Notes: generated by a model not told the origin, from the sequence alone. Positions 1-12,783 are shown, counted from the first letter of the stretch. The stretch: DNA of 64,000 nucleotides from Plantago elongata (GCA_036897095.1 JAYMSP010000098.1:20849-84848), one strand, 5' to 3'. A program made the numbers and translations.

Positions 1-72
1 GTCTCCATGTAAGCCTGTAACAAAGGAAGTTTATGAGTAACTAGTTTAACATTTATTCAAATGCTTCACGAG

Positions 73-1694
73 TTAGAGATAGACAACTCTTGTTACCTGT
101 GTATCTTTAGGCACCGTGGCTTCCAAAATATGGCTTGAAGTTTCTGGTACTTCGGACCTTTCCTCTATTTGAACAGTCTGAGTTCCCGTCTCAGAAGGTT
201 GAGGAACCAGCTGAGGTGCAGGAATTTTTTCAGCAATCAAGTCTGTTGGCAATTTGAATGTGGAAGCAATGTCAGAATCTTCCATCATTTGGTCATCCAA
301 CACCAAGCCTTCTTATGCCTGTTCGGTTGTGACATCTTCAACCGACCTTTCTTGGATTGCATCTTCTGCAACCTTAGCTTTCTTGGTCAGAGAAGTTGAG
401 CTAGAGGCTCCACCATGAGTCTCTATTCGTGATCTCTTGAGTACCATTTGAAGTGGAACATCATCCTCGGAGTCAACATCAAAGTCTTAGACAGACTCAT
501 CAATTTGATGAGCTCATTCACAGATAGCTCTGGCATCTAGCCTAAGCTCAATGATCTCCTATCTGAGCTGGAGTCCTTTTGGGCTAGAAGGGGTCGTTGG
601 GCTTCAACCTCTTGTGTCGCCCTTTCTGGTTGAGGAGTGTCATCAATGACAAGTTGTATCCTCTTCCTTGCCCTAGGTTTGTTGGTCCATGGTTTCTTAG
701 CAATTTGGACCTCAACATGTATCTCTTCAGATACTCCACTCCCTGAGCAACCAACTCATCTTTGGCAACCATTTTCAATGCTTCCTCATGAGCGTGTCGG
801 TACATTGTGTTGGTCACTAGGATGTCCATGTGATCTCTGAGCACAACTCCACATTTCTCTAAAATGTAGTTAATTTTCATACCATAGTGCATATTTGACT
901 TGGTGTCAGCACGGTCTTTGACGATATTGGGTTCAAATTCATTGACCTTGTTCACAAACTTCATGAAAAGATATTTCCCCCAATTGAAGAGGTTATCTCT
1001 GTCATTTAGTTCTTTCTGGAGAATGTCCATTATCATCCATCTCTCCAAACTTATCTGGTCAATGCCTCCTTTGTTGCCATCCAAGCATCTGGGAATAATG
1101 CTGGCCAGCACATTCCAGTGCTGGAAGAGGTGTCTTGTTCTGATGTCACCTAGAATGAAAGAAGAGAAGCAGTCCTCCCCCTGTCATTTGCTGCTTCTTC
1201 ATACAACACTCTGACACTTGTATTCAGAGTCTTGTCTCTCGTGTTTATCTCAAATGTTGTCCCACGATTCTTGAGACGGGATATTTTGCAGAAAGAGTCA
1301 CAATCAAGATGTATTTCTACACCTTGAACCTGGCATTTTATGAACGATTCTTCAACGTTGTTCACAATCTTAGTGTAGACTTGGGAAGAGTTGTAAAACT
1401 CTAACAAATCAACTGGAGACAATCCAATAGGTGCAACACAGAGGAACTTCTTGATGTGAGCCTTGGATAACATCTTCACCACCAAGTTCATGTTTGGTGT
1501 AGAAGAGATAGCCACATTCAAGTATTTTTCAACCATACGTGCTCCCCAATTTATTATGAGGTTGGAGGTCCAGATCTCTGGGTTGAAATTACCCAACAAG
1601 CGTTTGTTCAACACTTGCAAAATTTCTTCTCTTGCTTTTCAACAGAAAAAGCAGTCGTGACTAAGTTCTTAGATGATGTCTTTCTGGGTGCCAT
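73..1694 (-). pseudogene. Extra 3' ORF (env-like position, ORF3) of the Sirevirus, broken
   Basis: Downstream of RNase H, reading leftward, a probable ATG at 1694 starts MAPRKTSSK, then the frame shifts near 1620. One open piece runs 1620-1150, another 1111-584 and a third 306-73, so at least two further breaks separate them. The protein is rich in charged and hydrophobic helices and has no zinc finger or protease/polymerase motif. Its place after pol matches the 'envelope-like' ORF of Sireviruses, and its style resembles the plant family annotated as 'putative plant transposon protein'. I see no convincing signal peptide or fusion peptide, so a true envelope role is not supported. The assignment rests on position and style, not on an alignment. 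Confidence 0.55.
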
Positions 1695-1888
1695 CTCTTA
1701 TATAGAGTACTGGGTAAAATTAGAGAAGAAGTGCTTGAATTCGAGAGAAATTAGTCTATCGTTTCAGAAGACAAAGCAGAAAATAGATCATTAGCAGATA
1801 GTTTTGCAGAAAACTTGGAGAGTTTTTGCTGTTTTGATGCAAGTGAAAATTTCAGATTTGGTAAAAGTGTTTGTCTCTTACCAGAATC

Positions 1889-1899
1889 CTTTATATATA
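1889..1899 (-). promoter_or_regulatory. TATA-like box upstream of the Sirevirus ORF3
   Basis: The minus strand reads TATATATAAAG here, about 195 bases before the proposed ORF3 ATG at 1694. A second TATATAAG lies immediately before that ATG (about 1699-1706). The spacing fits a promoter with a short leader, but the flanking DNA is AT-rich, so chance is a real alternative. Confidence 0.25.
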
Positions 1900-2639
1900 G
1901 CAAGATAGAATTACATAATACAACATACATATAGTAATTTGTATGTGTATATGTGTATATTGCATCGGTGTGGTATACGTTTCTACGTTGCATTAAATGC
2001 GAAGTGGACCATATTGCAATAGGCATTACTTGTCGAGATTTAATCTCACCCGTTGAGATCAATCATTTATTCATCAAGGGCTAAAATTGTATATCTTTTC
2101 AATGATATCAATCAACAAATGTTCCCATGTCCACTTAATAAATTTTGGGAATATCTATCCATAAGTCACTGTTATTGTGTGAGACTAGAAACCTTTGGTC
2201 TTATCATTTCAGTGAGCAAGTCTTGTTTTATGTTACTTATCATATAAATGGTAAAAACACAAAACCCTAGACATGTTTGACTCTCAAAAATATGTACTAT
2301 GTTGGACTATTAGTTCTCACACAATTCATGACTTTTAAATGGTGTTCTGAATTTCTGTTTAAGAAATTACCAATGGATATTGAACTGTCCATAGTATTTG
2401 AGTTCTAGTTTTATATACTTATGGACTATATACCAACCTATCTTTCTGGAATTTTACTTCCATAAGATCTTAGGCTTTCTGAGTCATAAGTCTCAGAAAC
2501 CTTATCACCTTTCATTCCATGTAGTTATCTGAATACTCATTTCAAGAACCTGTTTTCCTTTTCTCTAATTCTTACCTACTCTTTTAGAGATTTAGAACTT
2601 TTCAGTTCAAAGGCAGCTCCATTAACCAAGACTATGTCT

Positions 2640-4082
2640 TAAGGTTAAAAACCTACTTGCCTAGAGTGGCTTGGTGAAGATATCTGCAAGTTGATCTTCA
2701 ATACCAACCTTTAGAATCTCTATATTGCCTTTCTTAACATGGTCTCAGATAAAGTGGTGCCTAACATCTATGTGCTTAGTTCTGGCATGGAAATTTGGAT
2801 TTTGAGTAATCGCAATAGCACTAGTGTTGTCACAGAAAATGTGAGTTTTCTCTTTATTAAGTCCATAGCTCCGAGTTGTTGTTGTATCCATAATATTTGA
2901 GTAGCACAACAACCAGCAACAATATATTCAACCTATGTGGTAGAAGTAGCAATTGAGTTTTGCTTTTTGCTAAACCATGAGATAAGTCTAGTTCGCAGAA
3001 ACTGACAAGTTCCTGAAGTACTTTTCCTATCAAGCATTGATCCAGCATAGTCAGCATCTAAGTAGCTAACTAAACTCAATCTACTTTCTTTAGGATACCA
3101 CAGTCCAACTCCTACAGTACCTTTGACATACTTTAATATTTTCATAGCAATTTTGTAGTGTGATTGCATAGGATTTCTCTGAAATCTAGCACACACACCA
3201 ACTGCATATTGAATATCAGGACTGCTTGCAGTAAGGTAAAGAAGTGAACCAATAAATTTCCTATACTTATTTTCTTCAACACTCTTATCAGGTTCAGTAC
3301 AAGTCATCCTGGTTCCTATGCTCATATGTACTTGGCATTCTTTTCAGAAGGATTCGGATTAAACTTGTTGAGCATATCTTTTGAATACTTTGTTTGACTC
3401 ATGAATATTCCATCATTGGGTTGCTTTACTTGCAATCTTAGGAAATAATTCAATTCTCTCATCACACTCATCTCAAATTTTCTCTTCATGAGATCAGCAA
3501 AGTCATTACAAAGTTGCTTGTCTTTACATCCAAATATTATGTCATCAACATATACTTGAACTAAAAGTAGTTTCCCATCATGGTTTAAGTTGAACAAAGT
3601 TTTATCAACTTCACCTTCTTAAAAACACTTTCCAGAAGGTATTTGGCCAAAGTATTATACCATGCTCTTGGAGCCTGTTTCAGTCCATACAAAGCTTTCT
3701 ATAACCTATAGACCATCCTACTTTCTGAGGAAACTCCAAAGCCTGGTGTTTGATCAACATAGACTTCCTCAGTAAGTTCACCATTCATAAATGCACTTTT
3801 AACATCCATCTGATAAACTTTAAAGTCCTTATGAGCTGCAAAGGCTAGAAATAGTCTGATTGCATCCAATCTTGCAACTGGTGCATTTGACTTATCAAAG
3901 TCTAAGCCTTCATTCTGGATGAATCCCTTGGCAACCAACCTTGCTTTGTTTATGGTTATTTCACTAGACTCGTTCATCTTGTTTCTGAAAACCCACTTAG
4001 TTCCAATCACAGATATTCCTTCTACAAATGATACTAGTTTCCAGACCTTGTTTCTCTCAAGTTGATCCAACTCTTCTTGCAT
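2640..4082 (-). pseudogene. Sirevirus reverse transcriptase and RNase H
   Basis: The minus strand encodes the N-terminal copia RT block ([30 protein letters not shown]; 4082-3699), then [12 protein letters not shown]-like sequence, then YVDDIIFGC with both catalytic aspartates (start 3597). RNase H follows: GSLLYLTASSPDIQYAVGVC, DADYAGSMLDRKSTSG (3325-2933) and a decayed tail with RTKHIDVRHHF and QLADIFTKPL ending near 2640. Stops and frameshifts near 3700, 3600, 3320, 2930 and 2720 split it into pieces. YVDD is intact, so loss of function is by frame breaks, not by loss of this site. Confidence 0.85.
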
Positions 4083-4514
4083 TGCAGAGATCCAGTCTTG
4101 ATCCTTTAATGCATCTTCAATAGTCTTAGGTTCAATGTTTGAGATAAAACACCTAAAGAGAAAGTCAACATTTTCAGCTAATGCTCTTCTAGTTCTAACA
4201 CCTTGATCAATTGGACCAATTGCATCCTTTGCAGGATGATCTCTAATCTATTTCATAATTGGTTTTGAACTAGTAGGATCATTATCTATGTGATCTGAAT
4301 GTGAATCACTATGATTATGACTTGATACTTCTTCAGTATCAGTGACATTGTGTACACACGAAGTGTGATAAATATCAGACACTTGTTCAGTATTAGAAGT
4401 TTCTGGAATACATCTTTCAGAAAGGTTATTCCCAGAAAGGTCAGTACGATGATCATTCTCAGTTTCCATTTCTGGAATCCTCATAGGAAATTCTTCATCA
4501 TGTCTAAGAGTCAT

Positions 4515-5636
4515 CTAGTTGTTACTAGGCACACCATGCTTTTCTTCGTCAGACTCATCCTCAATATTAATGACAGAGTTTCTCCTTTCTGAGGGTTCTT
4601 CCTCAGAATCCTTAATCAGGAGAACCTTGAATCTTACTAAGAGATCTTCATTAAGGGGTATTTTCTTGTTTCCTTCATAGAATACTACATGAACTGATTC
4701 TTCAATCTTCTTTATTCTCTTGTTGTAAACTATGTAGGCTTTGCTATTCATAGAATAACCAAGAAATACAACTTCATCAGCCTTTGGTTGAAATGTTCTC
4801 AAGTATTCTTTTCCATTGTTAAGAACAAAACATATACAACCAAACAACCTCAAATGTTTCATATTAGGGGTCTACCAACCAAAAGCTCATAGGGAGTTTT
4901 GTCATGGTGTTTGTTTATCAAACATCTGTTCTGAGTAGTATGTTGTATTTACAGCTTCAACCCAATAAATTTCACTTATTTCAGTTTCAGCTAGCATTGT
5001 CCTTGCAGCTTCCTTAAGGGTCATATTATTCCTTTCAACAACACCATTTTGTTATGGTGTTCTTACTAAAGATAGTTGATGTTGTATACCTTTGCAGGTA
5101 CAAAACTCTTTTTTATACTGATTGACAAATTCAGTACCATGGTCAGTCATGATTGCAGATACCTTGTCATTTTTCATGACTTCAAGCTTGTTCAGCAAGT
5201 TTGGTATCTCCACCCTAGTATCAGATTTATGTTTCAGAAAGACTACCCAGGTAAACCTAGAGAAGTCATCTACAACAACTAGATCATACTTCTTGCCTGC
5301 ATAACTAGTTACAGATGATTCAAAAAGATTCATACGTAATAGTTGTAGTGGTCTAACACAAGAATGTCTGGTTTTGGACTTGAAAGAGGTTTTTGATTGT
5401 TTCCCCAATTGACAAGCAGAGTAGACACCGTCCTTTCTGAATATTATTTTAGGTAATCCAACCACTAACTCTTTCTTGGCAAGTTTTTTCAGAGTTTTGA
5501 AATTCAAGTGACTCATTCTTTTGTGACATAACCAGTGTTCTTCAGTGTGACCTGATTGACTCACCATGAGACATTCTTCAGTTTTGGCAGATGTCAAATC
5601 AGCGACATATAGACTTCCTTTCCGCCTAGCAACCAA
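4515..5636 (-). pseudogene. Sirevirus integrase
   Basis: The GAG-pre-integrase/HHCC block shows HWLCHKRMSHLNF, then VYSACQLGKQ, where the first cysteine of the usual CxxC pair is replaced (Y at the expected place). In the catalytic core the first acidic position, normally MDLF, reads MNLF, so the first Asp of the D-D-E triad is Asn. The second is in MTDHGTEFVN and the glutamate is in NGVVERNN, just after a stop near 5052. The C-terminal piece (4862-4515) has HLRLFGCICF and VFLGYS, typical of copia integrase tails. Two stops interrupt it. Confidence 0.8.
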
Positions 5637-5689
5637 GACTGTCTACTTTGACGCATCGTCAATTAATTTGCAAAATTTTGATTTGATTT

Positions 5690-5956
5690 TCACCGAATAT
5701 CCCCTATCTGCAAACTGGCTCATGCTTAGAAGATTTTATTCAAACCTTTAACATGCAGTACATCAGATATCGTAAGGGACCCCAATTTGACATTGCCAAA
5801 TTCTATAGATGGATTTAATTCTCCTCCAGCAAATCTGATGTTTGGTCCTGTGTTACATATTTTGTAATCAACCAAGTTTTCTTTGTCTCCTGTCATGTGC
5901 TTCCCGCATCCACTATCAAATAGCCATTGAGCCTTAGTCCATGACGCGTTCTGCAC
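5690..5956 (-). pseudogene. Sirevirus aspartic protease
   Basis: The reading frame contains WLFDSGCGKHMTGD, the copia protease active-site motif (D-S-G) followed by the lineage-typical HMTGD, and ISDVLHVKGLNKIF, the usual flap/C-terminal strand before the integrase. It leads into the integrase region through a frame break near 5700. Confidence 0.8.
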
Positions 5957-6570
5957 AAAAGAGGAAACATGAGTTAGGTTCGTGCTTCAGAAACATAACC
6001 ACTTAGACTAAACACTCTTCCTGTAGGAACCCATTTCTGAATGAATCTTTTAGGAGTAGGTTTTTGCCTACTTGGAACATAAGGAGGAATCTTAGAATCA
6101 TTGCATCTCATATCGATCTTCCTTCTTGGTGAGTTCCTCGTGGTGGCTTCAGAGACTTGTCAGGATTCTGAGATTGCTCTTTAGCAAGCTTAGTCTTCTT
6201 TGCCAAGTTCCTTCTAGCTTTGACATTCATATTTTAAGTGGTTGGGGTTGCTTCCACTTCTGATAATTGCTATAAGCAATTATAGCTTTCCACCATCGCT
6301 CTTGTCCTTACTTGTATTGTTGCATTAGGACCTTCCTGATAGCACGGTAGTCAATACCATTTTCAAGCATCATTTGCTTTCTAAACACGAATTTCAGCAG
6401 CCTCACTAGTTTCTGCATCATCCCTATATCCATAGAATGGTACAGTAGGAAATACACCCAATCCGGCGATGCTTCCCTTCCTAGAGATATAACATTGTGG
6501 ATGATCACAGGTTAAAGGATCAAGTTTTTTTTCAAAAAACTTTTCCACAAGTTTCTTTTGGACTTGTTGT

Positions 6571-7464
6571 TCAAAGGTTTGGTCGCAACAGTTTTGCCTT
6601 TGTCAAGAACCTTAGATTTTTTACCATTGCTATAGGTTTGGAACCTTTATATTGACTTTTCAAAAAGTTCAACCTTCCATCACTCTTTTTCAGAGTGGAA
6701 TTACTTGATTGGGCGTCAAGTCCAAGTCCTCCTTTCTCATAAGGGTCTCTCAAATATGATTGAACCTCTGTGAGAGTGTCACTAGCTTTGACAAATGATT
6801 TGAAAGATACTTCTTTCTTTCTGAGTTCTTCATTTTCAGAATGAAGTTTTTTCAACTTCTCATTTATCTTATTCAAGGCTAGCTCATGACAATTTTTATT
6901 CTCCGATATCTGGGATTTCAGAGATGCAATTTCAGCATCTTTAATCACAGATACCTTGGTCAAATTAGAATCTATTTCAAGAGTTTCTTTGCATTCTTCC
7001 AGAACTTTGGTTTTTGACTCAACAACCAAAAAATTTCTCTCATATCGATCAAGTTCACTCTTGACCAATTCTAAATCCTTAATGCCATCATCACTTTCAT
7101 AAAATATGAATTGTGATGTGTTTATTACCACATCAGCCATAAGACATTCTTCAATGTTGGAGATGTCAGGACCTACAATCTCAGCAACTCCACACATATC
7201 ATTCTTCGTTAGGCCAAAGTCGATAACATCGTGAGTTATCCCGCACAATTATGGTGATGATAACTTTGAGTCTTCTGAATCCTCACTTTCAATCTGACTC
7301 AATATCCAGAGAATCAAGTTGAATTTGGATATTCTTTCTTTCTTCAGTGAGCAGTGCCCTCTAAGTTCTCTTGAATGTTCTTCTCTCCTTATTGTCATCC
7401 ACCTTAAGCTTGTTAAAGTAGGACAATCAAGTTTGAAGTGGACGGGTTTCTGACAATAGAATCA
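6571..7464 (-). pseudogene. Sirevirus gag C-terminal part: CCHC knuckle and coiled coil
   Basis: At 7424-7464 the minus strand encodes FYCQKPVHFKLDC, a CX2CX4HX4C knuckle whose first cysteine codon has become TGA (7462-7464). Downstream, 7248-6571 is a 225-residue open frame with a long heptad-rich stretch (about residues 55-145, many E, K and L), typical of Sirevirus gag-pol. Later residues are basic and rich in S/K. The stop in the knuckle separates it from the UBN2 part. Confidence 0.7.
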
Positions 7465-7486
7465 GATATCATTCCCAACTTCAGTA

Positions 7487-8454
7487 CTAACGGCTTTCTG
7501 AGCAGGGCTGTTCAGAGAGTTGTTCATTTGGATATTCTTGTACTGATGATAGTTTGGGCCGAGATGCTTCTTCAGCTTCTCTTTTGCTCTTTCTCCATTC
7601 AATCTCTTGAGTCACATATTTTTTCATGTGACGCACTGCAATAGCATTCTCTCCAGACACTTCTTTGATATCCTTCTTTTCAGAAGTACCTTGGGTAACT
7701 AGAGCAACAATCTGCAACTTTTCAGCTGCAGTCAAACCACGTTGGGTTGTCTCATAGTTTACAGTGGTCAAATGTGCAAAGAGTTCCACTGGAGTGATTT
7801 GGGGCATTCCCTGGTTGACATAGAAGTACTGGGTATGCTCCCAATTCTGGTTCAAGCTTCTAACGATGGTTTTCACCTTCTCAGAATCTGAATATTCGTC
7901 ACTTTCTCCAAGTGCAGCCACATCACCCATGAGAGTAGTAAACCAAAAATCAAGTTCTTCTAGAGTTTTAGTGGGACCCTGTTTGAAGTTTTGGAATTTC
8001 AACTTCAGAACTTCGAACTTATTTTCTTTGGTTTTCTCAGTTCCGGCACAGATTTCTTCAATCAATTGCCAAGAGACTTTCACCGTCTTTCCACACCACA
8101 GTTTGCATTGTATATGCTTAGTGTCGATTGAATGTTAATGTTACGAGCTTGGGCATCCAACCTGTGTCTCTTGGCATCTTCCGATGTCCAGAGTTCACGA
8201 GGTTTGTCTTCATATTCAATTTGTCCAGTAGCAACACGACCACTATCATTAGTAGTAGTATCACTGCCTTCAACATCAACATTTCCCCGACCATCAGATA
8301 CTCCAAACACTTGTTTGAGTTGTTTGATTTTGATTGGTCCTTCCTTGATGACATAGATCATCTCATCACTGATTGTTTCAAGATGCAGCATCATGTTGTT
8401 CTTCCATTTCTCGTAATTTTCTAGTTTAAGAACCGGAGCATCACTCAGAGACAT
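7487..8454 (-). pseudogene. Sirevirus gag N-terminal part (UBN2-like)
   Basis: The first ATG in frame is at 8454 (MSLSDAPVLK); codons further upstream in this frame give no ATG. The start LKLENYEKWKNNMMLHLETI is the usual copia gag opening and RELWTSEDAKRHRLDAQA follows. A stop at about 8080 breaks the frame; the next piece (8083-7487) has the UBN2-style core with FQNFKQGPTKTLEELDFWFTTL shortened here to its key residues F-F-K-E-L, and VKTIVRSLNQNWEH. Gag would form the virus-like particle in the cytoplasm. Confidence 0.75.
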
Positions 8455-8555
8455 ACATGCACATTTAACACACAATTAAAACGTCCTCGGAAAGCGACAA
8501 AAACTCTACATATTTGGGGGATCGAGGTTCAGTGCAGAAGGCTTGGGAACCTCCT

Positions 8556-8567
8556 GCTCGGATACCA
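8556..8567 (-). other. Primer-binding site of the Sirevirus
   Basis: The minus strand reads TGGTATCCGAGC two bases after the LTR end, one mismatch from the plant initiator-Met tRNA complement TGGTATCAGAGC. Confidence 0.8.
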
Positions 8568-8569
8568 CT

Positions 8570-10002
8570 TGTTGGTCCAGATAACGACAAAGGAAAAGAG
8601 TAGAGAGGGGGGGGAAGGATGTATAGTCTTTTCAAACTTTCATTGATAAACAATCTTTCTCAGAAACTGGGAGGTTTCTTATACTTAGATTCATAGAGCG
8701 CAAGATTTTAAGTGATAGATAAACATGTTTGTGCTTAGCAGTAATAATGTGTGTGTGAATAATGTTGGAAAGTAAATACAATAAGGTAAATAACACAACA
8801 GTTCATAGTGGTATCTGGAGGTAGCGTAATCCTCCAACTAGTCCCCTCGGCCTTTCTGAGACCTAGAATCCACTAGAACAGTCAATTGAATTCACCTTAA
8901 AATAATTCTACAAACAAATGGTCCCAACCAAATGTTCCCCCTAAGTTTTTTCCTAGCTCCTCGAGTCAAGTACTTCATGTACTCAAGATAACCTTGGAGT
9001 TTTTCCTTGATTTCCCAAACCAAGTACTTCATGTCCTCCACGCCTTGATGGTGTTGGTTATATACTGATTGTTATGTAAGCTACTCTTATAACTTTTCAG
9101 CTATATTTTTCAGAGAGCTTAAGGGATTACACTACTTAATATACTTATTCAGTATATGGTAGGTTCTTCTTACTAACCCATGTAATTCGTATCCGTTTTG
9201 GAGAATGAGCTTCAGAAAGGGTATATGACAGTTCAACTCTTTCACGGATAACAATCTCTTGTTATAGGTTTAGGACACTTAGAACTACTAGAGATTCTTC
9301 GAGCTTGTTAGTCGCAACAGAAAGCTTGGAGAAGTGTAGTAAGAATTCTTGAGAGAATACTTGCTTGATATGTAAATATGAGGGTAGTTCGTGTTAGTAT
9401 TTCTCAGCTTCTAAAGTGGTGATATTTATAGATGAATTTGAGAGTCATTCGAATAATATCCATTAGACCTTCTAAGAATTCAATCCGTTGATATCTCGAA
9501 ATGAGTACTCAGAAGTCCATTTCTCATTTTTCAGAGAGGACGATGCTTTGATCGACTTTTCAGTCGGTGCATTTAATGCACTGTACTATTTCTTGTCATG
9601 TAGTATCAGCGGGCACATGAGCCTTTCTGAAAGCTAGCATGCTCCTTGACTCAATAATGTCATATGTTCAGGGACATGTATAATATTTGCATTATACATT
9701 ATGCTTTCTGGACATAGTCTATCTGAGGAGACTAACCCTTATGTCTTCATCAAACTTGTGCTATTCTTCAGTCTTCAAATCTTCGATTAAAATTCATTTC
9801 TAGGATCCTTCTTCATGGCCTTCTCAAAATATAAAATTACATTCAGAGACCTAAAAATCCTATTACAAGTTTAACTAGACTAACATCCTAAGTGATTTTC
9901 TCTTTTACAATGTTCAAGTGAACCAAGAGTACTAGTCACCTTTATGTACTAAAGATAAGTTACATGGTGACTGATCAAAAATAGTAACAAATATTCCTAA
10001 CA
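8570..10002 (-). repeat. 5' LTR of the Sirevirus-like element
   Basis: In element sense it starts TGTTAGGAATATTTG (from 10002) and ends CTGGACCAACA (8570), a TG...CA LTR with matching TGTT/AACA ends and about 1433 bp. The primer-binding site follows directly. The partner LTR is not in the window, so age cannot be judged. Confidence 0.8.
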
Positions 10003-10207
10003 CCTTGCATTAAAAGTGATTAGTTTGTTGAGGGTGATGATGCAAAAAGTCATTTTATGGTTGAGACATAACCTTCTTTTACAAACTCACTACTTTTCGT
10101 CCATGTGGAAGACCGATAGTATACCAATATTCATATAAGTATTGTGAGAAAGATGTCAAATTCTATTCTGATGGAGTTCTTAGATTTCCGGATACAAGAT
10201 AGGAAGA

Positions 10208-10725
10208 ATGAAAGTCATCAACTCATACTTAGCAAGACATCATTTACTACAAATCATTTTTGATTCTAGAGAAGATATTATATTTGGAGGACATTGTACT
10301 CTGTTTTCAGAGATAGAAGAGATATACGTTCTTCCATTGACTTCCATCAGTATCATATTATGTCTACTTATAAGGGTAGAACTATTCATCCAAGCTATAC
10401 ACTTCTACTCGGTATGCAGTAAGATTAAACTTGACTCTGATGCAACGTGTCTACTCAAAGAAACAAAGCATATTTTATGGGACGAGACTAAAGTGATAAA
10501 TATGCATTGTATTGAAGCGCTTGATATGAGTTCAAGGAATTTTATGCATCGACGAGCCACACCATTCGGAAGTTTGGTTATTATATTGAACATATACTTT
10601 TAACAAATACTGAAAGTGGTTCAAAGAGACTCTACATCCGACATTTTTAATGCAACAATATGCTCATCCAAAATATAGAATTCATGTGTGGTCCTCAGAC
10701 TTACAAAGAACATGCGACTTCAGGT
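10208..10725 (+). pseudogene. Helitron PIF1-like helicase relic, middle part (copy 1)
   Basis: An eroded frame reads CSKIKLDSDATCLLKETKH, ILWDETKV, CIEALDMSSRNFM and TPFGSLVIIL. These follow the order of the Helitron PIF1 helicase around Walker B (LIIWDEAPM ... FEALDRSLRDIM ... PFGGKVVVLGGDFRQ). Further on, 10640-10725 matches the segment 'DIVNATI... LTKNMRLQ'. Walker A is not recognisable. The DEA box reads DET and the frame then breaks near 10603, so it is a fossil. Confidence 0.6.
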
Positions 10726-10994
10726 AACTAAATATTTTTTCATTTATGGTATTTTTATTTTAGTAATATGTTTATTTATTTATATTTTGTTAAGTGTGAT
10801 TTGTTTTTTCTTTAGGCTGGTATGTTAAAGTTGAAATTCATGAGATGGTATAGTTCGCAAAGTGGATACTACATATGTTGGTGATAAGGTCTATGAGGTT
10901 GATATTAAGATGCAAGACGACATTCTTTTTCAAAAGTGTGTGATCATATTCATACCAATATATAAAGCAAATATCCTACGTTTAAAGTAAGTTT

Positions 10995-11395
10995 ATAACT
11001 AATTTCGATGTAACATGTCTACTCAATAAAATGAAATTATTATATAGAACGAGGCTATAATTACCAAATTCATTGTTTTGAAGCGCATCATAGGAATTTT
11101 AGGGATGTCATGCATCGACTAGCCACACCATTCGATGATTTAGTTATTGTAATTGCGGAGAGTTTCGATAGGTACTGCAATTGATTCTGCGATGGTCTAG
11201 ATTTGATATTGTTAATGCAACAATAAGCTATTTCAAAATATGAGATTCATTGAATTCCTCAGAGTTTCAAAGAACATGTGATTAATTGCAGGTAACTAAG
11301 TGTTTCTTTTACTTTGATAATTTTGATTTTAGTAATAATACACATTGGAGATGGAGTTGTCGGCGGTGATAATGACAGTGAGATGTATATATCTT
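10995..11395 (+). pseudogene. Helitron helicase relic, second diverged copy
   Basis: This repeats the preceding relic about 568 bp downstream: GATGTAACATGTCTACTCAA matches GATGCAACGTGTCTACTCAA at 10439, and the 'DIVNATI' and 'TKNM' regions are again visible at 11203-11290. A further helicase block, IGDGVVGGDNDSEM, lies at 11343-11388. Several stops interrupt the frame. Confidence 0.5.
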
Positions 11396-12123
11396 GATTA
11401 TATCCATACCATTGTCCCAAGTACATATCTATTCTAACCATGATCATATGTCTAATCCATATCTTAATCCACATTATTTCCATACACATATATTATTTTT
11501 ACATCCACAAATGATATACTCCATATGGTCCGATAAAAGATTTCTAGGTTTCCTTATTTGAAGAACCATTACAAATAACTAACAATAGATTAATGTTATC
11601 CTAAATATTAACAATCTTATCACATCTATCGAATGAGGGGCAATGGTACCACCTTCAATAAAAGTGGTGTTCACTTAATAACATGTACTTATCATTGACT
11701 ATAATTCATTATATCAGTTTATGTATGTTAATCATATTTTAAGTGATTATTATTTCAAAACCTTTATTTAAGTATATTTTTATTATTGATATTGTATAAT
11801 GAAAAATAGATCCACATTTCCACACAACTCATATATTATGCTCAAATATCAAGCACAAAGCAACATGGAACTATAACATCCATCAGTCAATACCGTATGC
11901 CTTACAAAAGAAGAGATAATCGGTAATTTCATTGATTGAGAAAATTGGGATAAGATTATGAGACATATGGATTGCCATTATGAGTCTCCATGCTAAGCAG
12001 TGTGGTGGATATTAGAATCTCTGTTGAATTATAAGATTTATGTTTTTAAACGATTATTATTTCATTTGAATTTGTCCCTTTAAAAGATGGTGGGTGTGTG
12101 CCACATGTCGTCAACAATACCAA
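11396..12123. other. No gene seen
   Basis: AT-rich DNA with no frame or element I can support. Confidence 0.5.
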
Positions 12124-12783
12124 TGTAATACCCAATCCTACATCGATTGAGTGTGAAAGGGATGAATGGTATATATGTAAACCACCACTCTTCTATGGTA
12201 TGATGCATTTTGAAGATTCCAAAAGAAAATACGTGCGGGTTCCGACCCAAAGAGGACAATATCATACCAACAAAATGTGTGTGAGACAAAACATGAGTAA
12301 CCTCACCTGCTCAATGAACTGAGTCTCGACACATTAGTGGTTGGGTCGTTATATTTGGTATCATAGCGGGACTATCCAGAACTGCAATAACTAAGTGTTA
12401 TGCGGGACAAAGTGCTACAATGTATGGGTGATGGGAGCCACCACTTAAGCCCATAGGGGCCATCGCTAGAGTCCTTCACGGATGGTTGGTCTTGGAACAT
12501 ACAATAAACCCCTAAGAAAGCTCGATGGGGAAATCGAGAATTTAAGGGGTACATTGTAATAAACAACATCCCACTTCGATTGAGAGTGAAATAGATAAAT
12601 GGTATATATGTAGACCACCACTCTCCTATGGAGAGAGGACTTTTGGAGATTCCAAAAGAAAATCGTTGCGAACTCCGATCAAGCGGACAATATCATACCA
12701 ATGAGATGTGTGAGGGACAATCATGAGTAACCTCATCGACTCAATGGCTCAGGTCTCAGCCAATTAGTGCTCAGGTCGTTACA
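12124..12783 (+). mobile_element. TRIM (terminal-repeat retrotransposon in miniature)
   Basis: Two direct repeats, 12124-12353 (230 bp) and 12555-12783 (229 bp), start TGTAATA and end GTCGTTATA/GTCGTTACA. They share internal blocks such as GATTCCAAAAGAAAAT and GGACAATATCATACCAA. Right after the left LTR lies TGGTATCATAGC (12356-12367), one mismatch from the Met-tRNA primer-binding sequence. A purine run AAGGGG precedes the right LTR. The interior is only about 200 bp and non-coding. Flanking 5-mers ACCAA (12119-12123) and ACAAA (12784-12788) look like a target duplication with one change. Confidence 0.85.

Larger units (their letters stand above)
1..10002 (-). mobile_element. Sirevirus-like Ty1/copia retrotransposon, 3' LTR outside window
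   Basis: On the minus strand the order is LTR (8570-10002), primer-binding site, gag with a long coiled coil, CCHC knuckle, protease, integrase, reverse transcriptase, RNase H, then a further ORF downstream of pol. Copia order plus a coiled-coil gag extension and an extra 3' ORF is the hallmark of the Sirevirus/Maximus lineage. All coding parts contain stops or frameshifts, so the element is dead. The 3' LTR should lie left of base 1. Five bases after the LTR (10003-10007) would be one copy of the target duplication; the other is out of view. Confidence 0.85.

Noticed and set aside
73-1694. A true viral envelope protein
   Set aside because: No convincing signal peptide, membrane anchor or fusion region; only the position is envelope-like.
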